Part shown: positions 35,867-44,634 of the stretch, in pieces
Position numbering within the stretch: the first letter of the stretch is position 1
Layout: each line of letters opens with the position of its first letter
Translations under genes and position numbers: made by a program
Assembly (NCBI RefSeq): GCF_014212495.1
Contig: NZ_JACKZC010000004.1
Span: 62,001-126,000, forward strand
DNA length: 64,000 nt
Direction of reading: 5' to 3'
Origin: Pontibacter sp. Tf4
GTDB taxonomy: Bacteria; Bacteroidota; Bacteroidia; Cytophagales; Hymenobacteraceae
Notes under the pieces: generated by a model
Database searches by the model: none
Told to the model about the DNA's origin: nothing
Seen by the model: only the letters and a program-made list of their open reading frames with translations

Positions 35867-36308
35867 CTATTTATGATAATATAGTTGCTGCATCGCTATA
35901 GTTTGTCCCTGTTAAATCCCTTTCGGTGTGGCATAACACATGGTGTAAACTATAGTTGTAGTTTTGCAGAAGACTATAGATGCTACCAAACTATAGTTAA
36001 ATTGACTAAGGCCTTTATAGCACAAAAGAGCTTCTCAGTACAAAAGCAGCATCAGGTATCAGAAATACCCTGATTCATTTCCAACAACTTTTTACTATAG
36101 GCGCATTTCTCCGCTATAGTTACGTTCATGTTATAAGTCGTCCTGAATATATTTTTTCCTATATTTGGGATGAAGGTTGCTCTTATTGTGCAATTTCAGC
36201 TGGTAATTATAAGGCCCTGATCTTCAGGGTGAGGTAAAAATTTTCTTTTAGGAAACGCTCCGCTGTAATAGGAATGCTACCTAAAGTAATGCTCCATACT
36301 TTTCGAAT
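35867..36308. promoter_or_regulatory. Leader region of the PKD protein gene
   Basis: No gene. AACTATAGTT-type copies lie between 35880 and 36125. TATATTTG (36160-36167) fits the -7 consensus. A small hairpin CCCTGA-tct-TCAGGG (36215-36229) lies in the predicted leader. The start codon is 142 bp after the -7 element, a long leader. Confidence 0.5.
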
Positions 36309-39300
36309 TTGAAAGCAACTTTACTGTACAGAATCATAGGAAGTATCCTGTGCCTGCTCTTCAGTTTCCCGGCCTTTGCCCAGAAACCGTCCAATAAAGG
36401 GACAGAGTTCCGTTATCCATTCGTAGTCAAATTCAGAGACTTGCTGGTAAAACAAATAGTGTATGTCTCATCAGACGTTGCAACGTCTGGTATTATCACT
36501 ATACCGGAAATTGGATTTCGCACAGAGTTTACCATTGAAGCCAATGAAGTTGCCGGAATCAATTTACCGCTTGAAGGTTTTGTGGCTTCCTCTGGTCGGA
36601 TAGAAAATAAGACTGTCCTGATTACTTCACAAGACCCGGTTTTAGTCACATCCTTTGCTGGCGATGAGTTAATAACCGCGTCTACTATGATATTGCCTGT
36701 AACAGCTTTAGGTAGAGAGTATGTCGTCATGTCTTATAGTGAAGAACATAACCCGGACAACGTGTATACCACAGGTTTTACTGTGGTAGCCGTGGAAGAC
36801 AATACTGTCGTTCAAATCACCCCAACCGCTACAACTGAGGACGGGCAGGCTAAAGGAGTGCCCATTGAGATCACCCTAATGCAGGGACAGATGTACCAAC
36901 TGCGTGCACAAGGGGACCTGACAGGGACTAAAGTCAAATCCCTGAGTGTTGGAGAGGATGATTGCAAACCTATTGCGGTTTTTTCAACCCTGGAATATGC
37001 AAGGCCAGATTGCTATGGATTCTTTAAAGGCGATGTATTTATTCAACAACTTTTTCCAATCACTACCTGGGGTAAGAATTTTGCAACAGCACCCTTGTCA
37101 GAAGGTTTGGGAGGGGACAAATACAGGATACTGGCTGCTGAAAACAATACCAGCATAACAGTCAGTAACGGGCTCAGGATTACCTTACAGGAAGGGGAGT
37201 TTAGCGAGTTCCTTTCTGGTGAGCCTTTGTTTATTACAGCCGATAATCCAATCACGGTTGCACAACTGCCAGCACACCGAGACTACTGTGATAAAGTACT
37301 AAACTATCCGGACATGAACATTCTGAACCCGGTAGAGCAGGTACAAACAGAAATCACCGTCTACAATTTTGTTGGCTATGAGTCAACACTTGATTACATC
37401 AATGTGATTATGAAGACCGATGACGCCCCTACTTTCAGGTTGGATGGCGCTGCTGTTGCTTTTTCTCCTATACCGGGAAACCCGGTTTATTCCTTTGCCC
37501 GGTGTCGGGTCTCAAAAGAGGAGCACCACTTGAAAGCTGCAGGTGGTTTTACTGCCGTTGTTTTTGGGTTGGGAACATTAAATATGTATAGTTACCCGGC
37601 AGGAGGGAGTACTCTTAACCTAGTACAGCACATGACGCTGGACAGGTACCAGTACTGCGACGGGGAGGAAGTGACCTACAGCGGCTTTACTGCTTACAAG
37701 CCCCTGAGCTGGCACTGGGATTTTGGGGATGGTACTACCTCCACACTGCCAAGTCCGAAGCATACCTACGAAAAGCCCGGCGACTATACGGTTACCCTGA
37801 CCACTGTGCGCGATAACGACAACGAGTGCGGGTCTACGGATGTGTCAGTTGCCCAGGTTATTGTGTCACCTAATCCGGAAGCTGCGTTTTCCTTTTCCCC
37901 TGAGTGCCTGAACAGTGCCATGCTGTTCCGGGATGAGTCTTCGGTTGCCGGCGAAGGGAACCAGGTAAAGGAATGGCTCTGGGATTTTGGGGATGGCACC
38001 ACAAGCACCGAACAGCACCCTCGCAAGACCTACGCTGAAGCCAAGGAGTACCTGGTTACCTTGCAGGTAAAGACTAATTCCGGCTGTAGCAGTGTATCCA
38101 CTCAAAAAGTAAAAGTAGAACCCAGGCCAGTTGTTGCCTTTGCCGTAACCGGCAACTGCGAAAACAACCGCATTTCCTTCACCGATAAATCTACCGCTAC
38201 GACCGATGCGATCACCGGCTGGCACTGGGACTTTGGCGACAACACAACCAGCACGCTGCAACACCCGGAGCACACGTTTTCGACACCCAACACCTACCAG
38301 GTTACGCTCACGCTGACCTTTGCTACTGGCTGCCAGACAGCCATCACAAAGCCAGTGGTGATCAACCCAAAACCAGTTGTAGCCATGGAATTGCCGGATG
38401 TGTGCATCCTGGATGAAGCGCAGTTTGTCAACAAGTCCACCATTGCCTCTGGTACCATGACCTACCTGTGGGAGTTTGGCGACGGGAAAACATCTACGGA
38501 AGTAAACCCGCGTCATCGCTACACCGCCGAAAAAGAATACACCGTGCGCCTGACCGCCACTTCCGACAAAGGCTGCTCAGAAACCATTGAAGTAAAGTAT
38601 GTGGTAAGTGGGGCCTACCCGAAGGCTGATTTCTCGGCGGCGCAGTTCTGCCAGAAACAAGGAGTGCAGTTTACTGATGCCTCTACCGTGCCTTTTGGCC
38701 GCATCGTGCGCTGGGAATGGGACTTTGGCGACGGCAAGACCAGCCAGGAACAACACCCAAAGCATACCTATGAAAGAGCGGCCACGTACCAGGTCACGCT
38801 GAAAGCTTATTCCGGCATTATCTGTGAAAGCATCGTGACCAAAACCATTACTATTAACCCGGAGCCGGTAGCCCAGTTCCAGGCCGGTAATGTATGCGAC
38901 GGGGAAGCCATTGTATTCAAGAATACCTCAACGGTAGCAAGCGGCCGCATCGTGGGCCATCACTGGAATTTTGGGGATGGCGAGGGCACTTCCACTTCAG
39001 CTAACCCGCAGTATACTTACGCTGCATCAGGCACCTACCCGGTTACGCTTACCGTTACCACTGATAAGGGCTGCCAGCACAGCAGTACGGAGCTCGTTAC
39101 GGTGTATGCCAAACCAACGGCCGCTTTCTCGCCAGTACAGGCCTGTATTTCGGATGAAGTAAACTTCCGGGATGAAAGTACGATCCCTGTCGGCCAGATC
39201 GAATCCTGGTTCTGGAGCTTTGGCGATGGCAAGACAAGCACTGACCAGCACCCGCGCCACCGCTACACGCAGGCTAAAAGCTATAAAGTAAAGCTACAGG

Positions 39301-40103
39301 TTACCACCACCGACGGGTGCAAAGATGTGATAGAGAAAACTATAGTTATACAACCCCTGCCAGTGGCCCAGGCCGGCCCGGACCAGCTGCCCGTCTGTGG
39401 TACTACCAGCACTACACTTGCTGCCAACACGCCGGCAACCGGCACCGGCACCTGGACGATCCTGAACGGAGCAGGTGGTACGTTCTCTGATATCAATGAC
39501 CCGCGCGCTACTTTTAGCGGCCGGATGGGGGAAACCTACAAACTGCTGTGGACCGTGCGCAACAGCCCCTGCACCGAAGCCTGGGATGAAGTCGAGCTGC
39601 GCTTTGGGCCTGTGCCTGTAGTTGATGCCGGGCCGGACCTGCAGATCATCGAAGGCGAATCCATTACCCTGCAGGGCAGCGGCGAAGGAACCTTGCTGTG
39701 GTCATCAGCTGCTACGCTGGATAATGCCAGCCTGGCCCGCCCGCTGGCTTCCCCGACCGAAACTATCACCTATACGCTGACGGCCACCTCGGCAGAAGGC
39801 TGCCAGAGCACCGACCAGGTAACCGTGCAGGTACTCAAAAAACTGAAGATCCCGAACGGCATTTCTCCTAATGGCGATGGCATCAATGATGTCTGGCTGA
39901 TCGAAGGCATAGAGGATTACCCGGCTGTCCGGATCGAGATCTTTAACCGCTGGGGTACCAAAGTGCACGAATGGCAGGGACCCGGCACGCCCTGGAATGG
40001 AACCCGCAACGGCTCCCCGCTGCCCGATGGGGCCTATTACTACGTGATCGATACTAAAAAAGGAAGAAAAGCCTTTACCGGCGCTATTACCATCCTGCGA
40101 TGA
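36309..40103 (+). CDS. Secreted PKD-repeat protein with T9SS type B C-terminal domain
   Basis: A 1264-residue extracellular or surface protein exported by the type IX system. Signal peptide 1-25 (ends AFAQ); a region like IgGFc-binding/adhesin domains (about 30-440); seven PKD domains marked by W-x-FGDG at DNA positions near 37711, 37978, 38222, 38469, 38716, 38961 and 39208 (period about 245 bp); two Ig-like blocks with AGPD; and a gliding-motility CHU_C/type B domain (about 1180-1264) with PNGISPNGDGINDVW, IEIFNRWG and LPDGAYYYVI. The start is TTG, placed by the signal peptide. It overlaps the PorP/SprF gene by 4 bp, the usual partner arrangement. Adhesion or matrix binding is likely. Only one CTATAG was noticed in 3.8 kb. 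Confidence 0.92.
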   Translation: MKATLLYRIIGSILCLLFSFPAFAQKPSNKGTEFRYPFVVKFRDLLVKQIVYVSSDVATSGIITIPEIGFRTEFTIEANEVAGINLPLEGFVASSGRIENKTVLITSQDPVLVTSFAGDELITASTMILPVTALGREYVVMSYSEEHNPDNVYTTGFTVVAVEDNTVVQITPTATTEDGQAKGVPIEITLMQGQMYQLRAQGDLTGTKVKSLSVGEDDCKPIAVFSTLEYARPDCYGFFKGDVFIQQLFPITTWGKNFATAPLSEGLGGDKYRILAAENNTSITVSNGLRITLQEGEFSEFLSGEPLFITADNPITVAQLPAHRDYCDKVLNYPDMNILNPVEQVQTEITVYNFVGYESTLDYINVIMKTDDAPTFRLDGAAVAFSPIPGNPVYSFARCRVSKEEHHLKAAGGFTAVVFGLGTLNMYSYPAGGSTLNLVQHMTLDRYQYCDGEEVTYSGFTAYKPLSWHWDFGDGTTSTLPSPKHTYEKPGDYTVTLTTVRDNDNECGSTDVSVAQVIVSPNPEAAFSFSPECLNSAMLFRDESSVAGEGNQVKEWLWDFGDGTTSTEQHPRKTYAEAKEYLVTLQVKTNSGCSSVSTQKVKVEPRPVVAFAVTGNCENNRISFTDKSTATTDAITGWHWDFGDNTTSTLQHPEHTFSTPNTYQVTLTLTFATGCQTAITKPVVINPKPVVAMELPDVCILDEAQFVNKSTIASGTMTYLWEFGDGKTSTEVNPRHRYTAEKEYTVRLTATSDKGCSETIEVKYVVSGAYPKADFSAAQFCQKQGVQFTDASTVPFGRIVRWEWDFGDGKTSQEQHPKHTYERAATYQVTLKAYSGIICESIVTKTITINPEPVAQFQAGNVCDGEAIVFKNTSTVASGRIVGHHWNFGDGEGTSTSANPQYTYAASGTYPVTLTVTTDKGCQHSSTELVTVYAKPTAAFSPVQACISDEVNFRDESTIPVGQIESWFWSFGDGKTSTDQHPRHRYTQAKSYKVKLQVTTTDGCKDVIEKTIVIQPLPVAQAGPDQLPVCGTTSTTLAANTPATGTGTWTILNGAGGTFSDINDPRATFSGRMGETYKLLWTVRNSPCTEAWDEVELRFGPVPVVDAGPDLQIIEGESITLQGSGEGTLLWSSAATLDNASLARPLASPTETITYTLTATSAEGCQSTDQVTVQVLKKLKIPNGISPNGDGINDVWLIEGIEDYPAVRIEIFNRWGTKVHEWQGPGTPWNGTRNGSPLPDGAYYYVIDTKKGRKAFTGAITILR

Positions 40104-41143
40104 AAACAAGCAACTTACTTTCGCTGCTCCTTTTTCTGTTTTGCTATAGTTGGACCACTGTCAGGGCCCAGCAGCTCAGCCATTTCAGCCAGTACATGCT
40201 GAATGGTTACCTTATCAATCCCGCTCTTGCCGGATCAGAGAACTATGGCGAACTGAAGACCGGTTACCGCAGCCAGTGGAGTGGGGTGGAGGGTGCCCCG
40301 GAATCCTTTTACCTGACTGCCCACACGCCTCTGGGCAAGATGAACCGCAGCAATACGCCTACGTCTTTCCCGTACCGCGAGCGCACCGGCAGCAAATCGC
40401 TGCGCCAGAACTATAGAACGAAAGATGTACTCCATGCCTTGCCGCACCATGGGGCGGGGCTGGCTATAGTTCGGGACAAGGCCGGCGTACTGCAGCGTAC
40501 CGATGTGGGCCTGAGTTATGCCTACCACCTGCCGGTGTCCCGCTCGCTGAAACTATCAGCCGGGATGACAGCTGGCTTTGCGCTGTACCAGGTAGATGAA
40601 GCGGCTTTGGAGCTAACCAACCCGAACGATCCTGCTTTTTTAGGCAGCTACTATAACCAGGCAAAACCAACTATAGCCGCCGGCATGCTGCTTTACTCGG
40701 AGCGTTTTTATGCAGGCTTCGCCAGCGCCCAATTGTTTCAGGACGAGCTCTCGCGCCACTTTTGGGACAAGGGGGCCACGGAGAACGACGCCCGCTCGCG
40801 GGCACACCATTCCCTGATGGGAGGCTACAAGGTCTATCTGTCGCCAAAAGTTTCGGTGCTGCCTTCGGTGTTAGTAAAATATGCCAATCCCGCACCGCTT
40901 ACCGCTGATGTGAACGTGAAACTGCTGCTTGATGATAAACTATGGCTGGGTGGCTCGTACCGCGAACAGGAATCGTTTGTGGCCCTGGCAGGCATCAACA
41001 TTAAAAACCTGGTGCAGGTAGGCTATGCGTACGATGTGGCTGCAACCGGCATGAGCCGCTATGGAAGGGGTAGCCACGAAGTAGTGATCGGCCTGCTCCT
41101 GCACAACCGCGACAGAGTCTTCAGCCCGTCGGATTTCTGGTAA
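40100..41143 (+). CDS. PorP/SprF family type IX secretion membrane protein
   Basis: A 347-residue outer-membrane beta-barrel of the PorP/SprF family. The signal peptide ends near VRAQ; LSHFSQYMLNGYLINPALAGSENYGELKTGYRSQW is the family opening, followed by amphipathic strands and a C-terminal GYAYDVAATGMSRYGRGSHEVVIGL. These proteins sit next to type B T9SS substrates and help attach or secrete them. Coupling to the PKD gene through an ATGA overlap supports a cargo-partner pair. It carries at least four CTATAG copies in 1 kb, unlike its neighbour. Confidence 0.93.
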   Translation: MKTSNLLSLLLFLFCYSWTTVRAQQLSHFSQYMLNGYLINPALAGSENYGELKTGYRSQWSGVEGAPESFYLTAHTPLGKMNRSNTPTSFPYRERTGSKSLRQNYRTKDVLHALPHHGAGLAIVRDKAGVLQRTDVGLSYAYHLPVSRSLKLSAGMTAGFALYQVDEAALELTNPNDPAFLGSYYNQAKPTIAAGMLLYSERFYAGFASAQLFQDELSRHFWDKGATENDARSRAHHSLMGGYKVYLSPKVSVLPSVLVKYANPAPLTADVNVKLLLDDKLWLGGSYREQESFVALAGINIKNLVQVGYAYDVAATGMSRYGRGSHEVVIGLLLHNRDRVFSPSDFW

Positions 41144-41205
41144 ACAGGGGTGCGCTCTCTTTACAGCCAATTTCGCATTTAATAAACGATCATAGAAAAC
41201 AACTT

Positions 41206-41841
41206 ATGAGATCATTTTTACTACTCACACTGCTTTGCCTGATCAGCCATCTGAACTATGGCCAGGTACAATATGGCTCAAAAGCCGGTGTTAATATCTC
41301 CAGCATTCATTTTAAGGATGCAGACCCGGATGACTTTAGGGAGCGGTTGGGAGCACATGCTGGCCTGTTTGCAGAGTTTAACCTGAATGAAAAACTTTAT
41401 GTACGTCCTGAACTGCTGTATTCCTTAAAAGGCAACCAATTCACTGCATCCATGTCCAATAACAAAGGAAATATAGACCTGCATTATGTGAATCTGCCTT
41501 TGCTCGTCGGGTACAGGCTAACGGATAAAGTGGCTGTGTATGCAGGGCCTGAAGCGGGTTACCTGGTCGCTGCCTTTTCCAGAACCGAAAAATCATCCTA
41601 CAACCTGAAAGGCAAAGCTGGCTACGAAGACTTGGACCTTGGCATTTCGGGAGGAGTAGCTTATAAGCTTACCAGCACTTGGCAGCTGGATGCCCGCTAT
41701 ACGTATGGTTTTCCGCTGCTCATGACATATTATACCCTCGACCACCAAGGAGCTTCTCCTGAAAAGAACCGGGATGGCAGCAACCGCACATTTCAGGTTG
41801 GGGTAAGCTATTACATTGATCAAAAGACTTCAAACCTGTAA
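41206..41841 (+). CDS. Outer-membrane beta-barrel (porin/OmpW-PorT-like) protein
   Basis: 211 residues: signal peptide (about 1-20, LNYGQ), then eight-strand-type amphipathic segments: YGSKAGVNISSIHF, LGAHAGLFAEFNLNEKLYVRPELLYSLKG, LHYVNLPLLVGYRLTDKVAVYAGPEAGYL, WQLDARYTYGF and TFQVGVSYYI at the C-terminus. It matches the small Bacteroidota outer-membrane-protein beta-barrel family (PorT-like). Role unknown; it may be cotranscribed with the two genes upstream (62-bp gap). Its 3' end directly borders the decayed tRNA. Confidence 0.85.
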   Translation: MRSFLLLTLLCLISHLNYGQVQYGSKAGVNISSIHFKDADPDDFRERLGAHAGLFAEFNLNEKLYVRPELLYSLKGNQFTASMSNNKGNIDLHYVNLPLLVGYRLTDKVAVYAGPEAGYLVAAFSRTEKSSYNLKGKAGYEDLDLGISGGVAYKLTSTWQLDARYTYGFPLLMTYYTLDHQGASPEKNRDGSNRTFQVGVSYYIDQKTSNL

Positions 41842-42189
41842 TTACGCTGTGGGGTGTGGTTTAAATCCCTCCCGCTCTGCAATGCCTGCGCTACCCGGCG
41901 CAGGCTTTTTTGTTACTGGCAACTATATTACGTTCCCATCTTCCCCGAAAAACACTATATAATCCCTCCTTTTTCTGCATCTATAAAGCAGCGTTTAAGT
42001 ATAACCGAGAAAGCCTGTGGTTGTATACTTGTCAGCTGTATCTCCGCAAGCGCCCAGGACCCTGCCGGTAACCGCCACTATCAGACGAACTAATTCCTGA
42101 TTGTAATAACAGCAACACCAATCAGCCCGGTACTCCTGTTACAGCCTGCAAAGGCGCTGTTTTTATGTTAGAGTACGCTTACTATTATT
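41842..42189. other. Gap with decayed tRNA and no gene
   Basis: 348 bp. After the tRNA-like segment and terminator (to 41914) I see no conserved reading frame; a 79-codon frame here starts inside the tRNA-like segment and is spurious. No promoter element was identified before the acyltransferase gene at 42190. Confidence 0.6.
41858..41914 (+). pseudogene. Decayed tRNA-Ser 3' end with its terminator
   Basis: It aligns without gaps to 22813-22869 (T arm, acceptor 3' strand and terminator of tRNA-Ser) at 48 of 57 positions. The T arm reads GGTTTAAATCC, and CTCTGCA matches the tRNA end. The terminator stem GCCTGCGCT/GGCGCAGGC carries a paired A-to-C and T-to-G change, so it still folds. The 5' half of the tRNA is absent, replaced by the end of the barrel gene. 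Confidence 0.75.
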
Positions 42190-43257
42190 ATGCAAAGACT
42201 TTTATTCCTTGATTCGTTGAGAGGATTGGCTGCCCTGGCCGTAGTTTACTTCCATTATACCTCTGTTTACCGCCACCTGTACGGGCACAGCTTTAGCGAG
42301 CACTATGATTTTGACTTCGGCCTGTATGGGGTAGAGTTCTTTTTCATGATCAGTGGGTTTGTGATATTCCTAACGCTCTCCCGCATCAGCAGTGCGCGTG
42401 ATTTTTTGTTTAACCGAGCCGTGCGCCTCTACCCGGCCTATATTGTTTGCTTGCTGCTTACGTTCGGGTGTGTACAATATTTTGGACTGGAGGGCCTGGA
42501 AACCTCCTTTAGCGATATGCTGGTAAACCTGACCATGTTCCAGAAAGCCGTAGGTGTGCCGGATGTGGATGGCGTGTACTGGTCGTTGTTTTCGGAGTGG
42601 ATGTTTTACCTGCTGATGGTAACCTTATTTGTGTTTAGAAAACTGGATAAGATGCTGTGGGTTGGGGCTGCCTGGTTGGTTCTGAATGTTATAAATATGC
42701 ACTTTGTGCACCTGGGGTATGCGGCGCGTCTGCTTAACCTGTACCACGGTGTTTTCTTTTACTCCGGCATCCTGTTTTACATGTTATATACAGGCACAGG
42801 ACGCAGAACTATAGTTCAGCTGCACCTGGCAGCTGCTTTTGTGGTAGCCCTCTCTTTATTTGCTCTGGAAGGCTGGGCCGATATGATAGTGGCAGCTTTG
42901 CTGTACGGCGTGTTTTACCTGGGCATCAACGGACGTTTGGAATTCCTGGTGAACAGGCCGCTGTTGTTTTTGGGCAGTATTTCCTATGCCTTGTATCTGT
43001 TCCACCAGTATATTGGTTTTATCATCATCAACCAGACCAAAGCTTATTTTGGGGATAGTGTTCTTGTAATAGTGCCGCCGCTGGTAGTCAGTATAGTTTG
43101 TGCTTACCTGATAACACAGTACATAGAACAGCCGGCCGTGAAATTTCTGAAAAGTAAGTACAAGCACTTTACTACCCGGCAGGTACCACGAGGGGCGGAA
43201 AGTGGCTTTACATCACGGCAGATACCGGAAAAAAGCAAGGCAGTTTCGGGGCTATAG
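42190..43257 (+). CDS. Acyltransferase family 3 (OafA/YrhL-like) membrane protein
   Basis: A 355-residue integral membrane O-acyltransferase. The N-terminal LFLDSLRGLAALAVVYFHYTSVY carries the conserved Arg11 and His22; GVEFFFMISGFVIFLTL and FNRAVRLYPAYIV follow. About ten helices, then a cytosolic Lys/Arg tail (from about 330). The family moves acyl groups to surface polysaccharides or lipids. Its last six bases overlap the end of the convergent MgtC/SapB gene. Specific acceptor unknown. Confidence 0.92.
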   Translation: MQRLLFLDSLRGLAALAVVYFHYTSVYRHLYGHSFSEHYDFDFGLYGVEFFFMISGFVIFLTLSRISSARDFLFNRAVRLYPAYIVCLLLTFGCVQYFGLEGLETSFSDMLVNLTMFQKAVGVPDVDGVYWSLFSEWMFYLLMVTLFVFRKLDKMLWVGAAWLVLNVINMHFVHLGYAARLLNLYHGVFFYSGILFYMLYTGTGRRTIVQLHLAAAFVVALSLFALEGWADMIVAALLYGVFYLGINGRLEFLVNRPLLFLGSISYALYLFHQYIGFIIINQTKAYFGDSVLVIVPPLVVSIVCAYLITQYIEQPAVKFLKSKYKHFTTRQVPRGAESGFTSRQIPEKSKAVSGL

Positions 43258-44535
43258 TTGGGACAGCCACGGCAGGACAAAATTTTCGGGCCACAACCAG
43301 ATAATGAGTAGCCCTGCTGCCAGCGAAATGCCGAACAACAGCGCTACGCGGGCAAAAAGAGCGCGGCTGGCCAGCACCGCTACCATCGCACCTTTAAAAG
43401 CAATATTGGAGAGGGCTGCGATCATGATCACTTTCCAGCCCGTTTCCATGTCTACAGTTTCACTGTTCATCAGCCGCGAGGTAGAAAGGGTTATGGCATC
43501 TACATCGGTAAGGCCCGAGATGATGGCAACAATATACAGACCACTGTCGCCGAAATGGTCTTTGGCAGCCGCAGTAGCCAGTATTACAATGGCATAAATA
43601 GCCCCGAACACAAAAGCAGTTTTGAGCTGCGCAGGGTTTTCCTGTTCCGGCATACGCCCGGCATTATCCTTCTTAAAAAAGAACCCCAGCACAATAAGCG
43701 CTGCCATAAGCAGTAATAGGGTGGCAAACGGCGGAGCAACTATAGTTAGTGTACCGGGTGCCACTACCGCCACTTCTACCATAATGCGCAGCAGCGAAAC
43801 AGCCGTAGCAATAAAGATCACCAGCGCGATAAGGTTATAGTTGGTATCTTGAGTGTGCCCTGCTTTAGAACGCTTGGCATAACTTACCGTGGTAGCTGTG
43901 CTCGAAATAAGACCGCCCAGTATGCCTCCCAGTAAGGTGCCCGCCTTATCCCCGAAAAGTTTGTAGGCAAAATAACCGGCCAGCCCGATGCCAACTATAA
44001 GCACCACCATCAGCCAGATATTGTAAAGGTTCAGGACACCATAAGGACCAAAAGGCTGGTCGGGGAGCACTGGTAGTATAACCAGTGAGATGAGCGCGAA
44101 CTGCATGATTGCGTGCAGGTCCTTCTCGCCGAGGCGGGCTATAGTCTGGTGCAGCGTTTCTTTTAAGTGGAGCAATACAGCTGTAGCACCGCCAATGGCC
44201 ACCGCTACCGCGGTTTTGCCAAATACGAGGTAAGCACCAACGGCAAACATCAACAGCAGCGCTGCTTCTGTGGTCTGGCCTACATCTGCGCGCCTGTGGG
44301 TGCGTTGCATCAGGTTGCCCGTAACTATAAGCGCTGTGGTGGCCAGGGCGCCGGCTGCCACAATCCAGCCGCCATAGTTGCCTGCCAGCAGGGCGCAGAC
44401 CGTACCAAACAACGTAACAAGCGGAAACGTACGGATGCCGGCAATGCGGGCTTTCTGGTGCTGCCGTTGCAGGCCTACCAGCAAACCAAGGCCAAGCGCG
44501 ATGGCCAGTGTCTGAAAAAGTTCGAAGTGGGGCAT
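43252..44535 (-). CDS. MgtC/SapB family protein with DUF4010 domain
   Basis: A 427-residue polytopic membrane protein. The N-terminal MgtC/SapB half has [29 protein letters not shown] and [16 protein letters not shown]; a C-terminal DUF4010 half has [24 protein letters not shown] and [24 protein letters not shown]. About 12 segments. MgtC proteins act in Mg2+ stress and virulence; this long form is uncharacterised. Convergent overlap of 6 bp with the acyltransferase gene. A large AT-rich hairpin lies just upstream of the start. Confidence 0.9.
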   Translation of the reverse strand: MPHFELFQTLAIALGLGLLVGLQRQHQKARIAGIRTFPLVTLFGTVCALLAGNYGGWIVAAGALATTALIVTGNLMQRTHRRADVGQTTEAALLLMFAVGAYLVFGKTAVAVAIGGATAVLLHLKETLHQTIARLGEKDLHAIMQFALISLVILPVLPDQPFGPYGVLNLYNIWLMVVLIVGIGLAGYFAYKLFGDKAGTLLGGILGGLISSTATTVSYAKRSKAGHTQDTNYNLIALVIFIATAVSLLRIMVEVAVVAPGTLTIVAPPFATLLLLMAALIVLGFFFKKDNAGRMPEQENPAQLKTAFVFGAIYAIVILATAAAKDHFGDSGLYIVAIISGLTDVDAITLSTSRLMNSETVDMETGWKVIMIAALSNIAFKGAMVAVLASRALFARVALLFGISLAAGLLIIWLWPENFVLPWLSQL

Positions 44536-44570
44536 AAGCCGAATCTGCTTTCAGAAACTAAGATATAGCT

Positions 44571-44615
44571 ATAAACTATAAAAGTATAGCCGACCGCTAT
44601 ACTTTTATAGTTTAT
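44571..44615. terminator. Perfect 20-bp stem after the RND operon
   Basis: Arms 44571-44590 and 44596-44615 are perfect complements around CGACC. The stem contains AAACTATA and its complement. It lies 20 bp beyond the stop of the tolC-like gene (minus strand) and 36 bp before the MgtC/SapB start. There is no long T run, so termination is likely but not certain. Confidence 0.7.
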
Positions 44616-44634
44616 GCTGTTTTAGCAGGAGGTC

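Noticed and set aside
35885..36073. 62-codon plus-strand frame
   Set aside because: Lies in motif-rich intergenic DNA, contains several CTATAG copies and lacks protein-like composition.
36960..39260. Antisense frames across the PKD gene
   Set aside because: They arise from its regular codon pattern and repeat period; the plus-strand frame is clearly the coding one.
23854..41914. Integrase, transposase or phage genes marking a mobile island
   Set aside because: None seen; the island idea rests only on the tRNA 3' duplication and gene content.
41854..42093. 79-codon plus-strand frame
   Set aside because: Starts inside the relic tRNA and crosses its terminator.
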